Positions 4,873 through 5,855 of a stretch of DNA of 5,855 bases are shown piece by piece. Numbering within the stretch: position 1 is the stretch's first letter; every line of letters begins with the position of its first letter. Origin of the DNA: Planctomycetota bacterium (GTDB lineage Bacteria; Planctomycetota; UBA8742; SKZP01; JAIOTL01); assembly GCA_021106775.1 (NCBI GenBank), contig JAIOTL010000033.1:1-5855 (forward strand). Reading direction: 5' to 3'. The translations under genes and the position numbers were made by a program. Under the pieces are notes generated by a model. The model was given only the letters and a program-made list of their open reading frames with translations, was not told where the DNA came from and did not search any database.

Positions 4873-5667
4873 TTACCAGCCGGGCAAGTCGTTAGCCCAT
4901 CTGTTGAATCTGTCCAGAAACCGGCGATATTCTCGTGCACCCATGTTATTTGAGTTCTTAAAATTGTTCAGGTAATCCTTGCGTTCAATGAAGTGGTCAA
5001 CAAGCTGATTCGTGTATTTGCCAATTTCCGCAAGCAAATCTTCAAGATTGGCATCAATTAATGCAATTTCATCCGAATCTAAATCTTCTTTTGCAAGTTT
5101 TTTATCACGCATCTTCGAAAGAACGTCATCTTTCTTCTGCCGGAATTTTATAGTAGTATACTCAATTTTGGTCTTCAACTCCTTCAAACCGGTTATCGCG
5201 CCTTGAATACGTCCTGATTCACCCAGAAGCTGATAATAATACGCTTTGTCAAATCCAAGAATAATATGCGGCTCATTTGGAAATTTAGCAGCTAATACGT
5301 CAAGCCATTCCTGCGCTTTCAGCGGGTGCATAAGCTTATCTTTCAGCAATTTCACCATTTGCCATATGGGCCGACAATTGAAGCTGTCATTAATAATTTC
5401 TTTTCTCAGATTCTTGAATGTTTTAACATTGCTCAGATAGCTTGAAAGCCAGAGTTTTAGTGATGCCAATCGAGTTGCTCTGCTTTGTTGATATCGAGTA
5501 AATTCTTTGCTTTTTTTCTCCTCAAAAGGCAGATATTTCTCCAATAATGATTTAATTTCCTTTTCAGTCTTTCTTTCAATCTTATCGTTAATCTCTTCCG
5601 CTTCAAAAGCATTGCACATAGTTACATATCCATAAAGCATTGCTGCGGAACCATTCGTATTAAACAT
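4873..5667 (-). CDS. Hypothetical helical, coiled-coil-rich protein
   Basis: Unrecognised 264-aa protein, predicted mostly alpha-helical. It has no lipobox or membrane segment; the short apolar stretch at residues 7-20 is too weak for a clear signal peptide. Residues 24-60 are highly charged (many Lys/Glu). Residues 99-150 form a helical block with a helix-repeat-like pattern (WLDVLAAKFPNEPHIILGFD), faintly like a TPR-type pair. Residues 157-235 are heptad-like and probably coiled coil. The tail ends RRFLDRFNRWANDLPGW, rich in aromatics and Arg. I chose ATG 5667 because AAGGAAG lies 8 nt upstream; an in-frame ATG at 5685 adds six residues but has no good site. The gene lies upstream of the dockerin-protein gene in the same direction but 269 bp away, so co-transcription is uncertain. 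No catalytic motif is visible and I assign no function. Confidence 0.8.
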   Translation of the reverse strand: MFNTNGSAAMLYGYVTMCNAFEAEEINDKIERKTEKEIKSLLEKYLPFEEKKSKEFTRYQQSRATRLASLKLWLSSYLSNVKTFKNLRKEIINDSFNCRPIWQMVKLLKDKLMHPLKAQEWLDVLAAKFPNEPHIILGFDKAYYYQLLGESGRIQGAITGLKELKTKIEYTTIKFRQKKDDVLSKMRDKKLAKEDLDSDEIALIDANLEDLLAEIGKYTNQLVDHFIERKDYLNNFKNSNNMGAREYRRFLDRFNRWANDLPGW

Positions 5668-5685
5668 CGATTCATCTTCCTTCAT

Positions 5686-5855
5686 TACCGCTTTTATTGA
5701 CCCTAGAGATTTTGGTGAATTGGTCGAATGAAAAAAAATCCTGGCGCGCCAATAACTGACTAACTATGAACAACTGCTTTATCATTTATTTTAACGGCCG
5801 TATTATTTCGAAAAATTTAAAAACCAAGTATGTTATATATTATTAAAGATCGGAA
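5686..5855. other. AT-rich upstream region, with adapter-like bases at the window end
   Basis: This 170-bp stretch lies upstream of the helical-protein gene. I find no credible gene and no confident promoter. A GC-rich 10-bp palindrome TGGCGCGCCA (5742-5751) stands out from the AT-rich surroundings. The last nine bases, AGATCGGAA (5847-5855), equal the first nine bases of the standard Illumina adapter, which suggests untrimmed adapter at a contig end. Confidence 0.5.

Noticed and set aside
4778..4975. A 65-codon plus-strand open frame between the dockerin and helical-protein genes
   Set aside because: It overlaps the end of the well-supported minus-strand gene by about 100 bp, has a poor start context and no recognisable sequence.
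5742..5751. TGGCGCGCCA palindrome (contains GGCGCGCC) as an operator or a vector-derived site
   Set aside because: It is a single 10-bp palindrome with no partner or flanking vector-like sequence; chance or an ordinary genomic site is enough to explain it.
5670..5783. A 37-codon minus-strand open frame starting MIKQLF and ending just before the helical-protein start
   Set aside because: It has no ribosome binding site, no recognisable content, and is explained by chance in short AT-rich DNA; a leader peptide role cannot be supported.

Overview
The window looks like a fragment, probably a whole short contig, from an AT-rich diderm (Gram-negative-type) bacterium. An LptE-like outer-membrane lipoprotein implies an LPS outer membrane. 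Dispersed GTCATTCTGA-type palindromic repeats and a dockerin-bearing membrane protein suit an uncultured environmental lineage, perhaps of the FCB type, but nothing here fixes the phylum. The genetic code is standard. Start codons are ATG, mostly with AGGAG/GGAG-like ribosome binding sites.

Layout: (1) Bases 1-53 are the last codons of a plus-strand gene cut by the window edge. (2) About 120-660 is a gene-free mosaic of short palindromes and inverted repeats. (3) 718-1827 (minus) encodes an Acg/Rv2032-like nitroreductase-fold flavoprotein. It diverges, across an AT-rich promoter region, from (4) a plus-strand pair: an unrecognised 225-aa protein with a highly charged tail (2009-2686) and, 5 nt later, an LptE-like LPS-assembly lipoprotein (2692-3228). 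(5) A strong hairpin at 3242-3267 separates this pair from a converging minus-strand tRNA-Leu(GAG) (3276-3364). (6) The next intergenic stretch carries a 104-bp element with 11-bp perfect terminal inverted repeats (3499-3602), sharing a core with the first mosaic. (7) 3689-4603 (minus) encodes a single-pass membrane protein with an anti-sigma-like cytoplasmic N-terminus and a complete two-loop type I dockerin at its extracytoplasmic C-terminus. (8) 4873-5667 (minus) encodes an unrecognised, mostly helical soluble protein. The window ends in AT-rich non-coding sequence whose last nine bases equal the start of a common Illumina adapter.

The only evident multi-gene unit is the 225-aa gene plus lptE. 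The dockerin protein and the helical protein lie in the same direction but are 269 bp apart, with a 17-bp perfect palindrome between them, so they may be separately controlled. The most unusual items are the anti-sigma-like/dockerin fusion and the repeat mosaic, in which two copies of one hairpin differ by compensatory base pairs. No CRISPR array, transposase, recognised toxin-antitoxin pair or recognised phage gene is visible.
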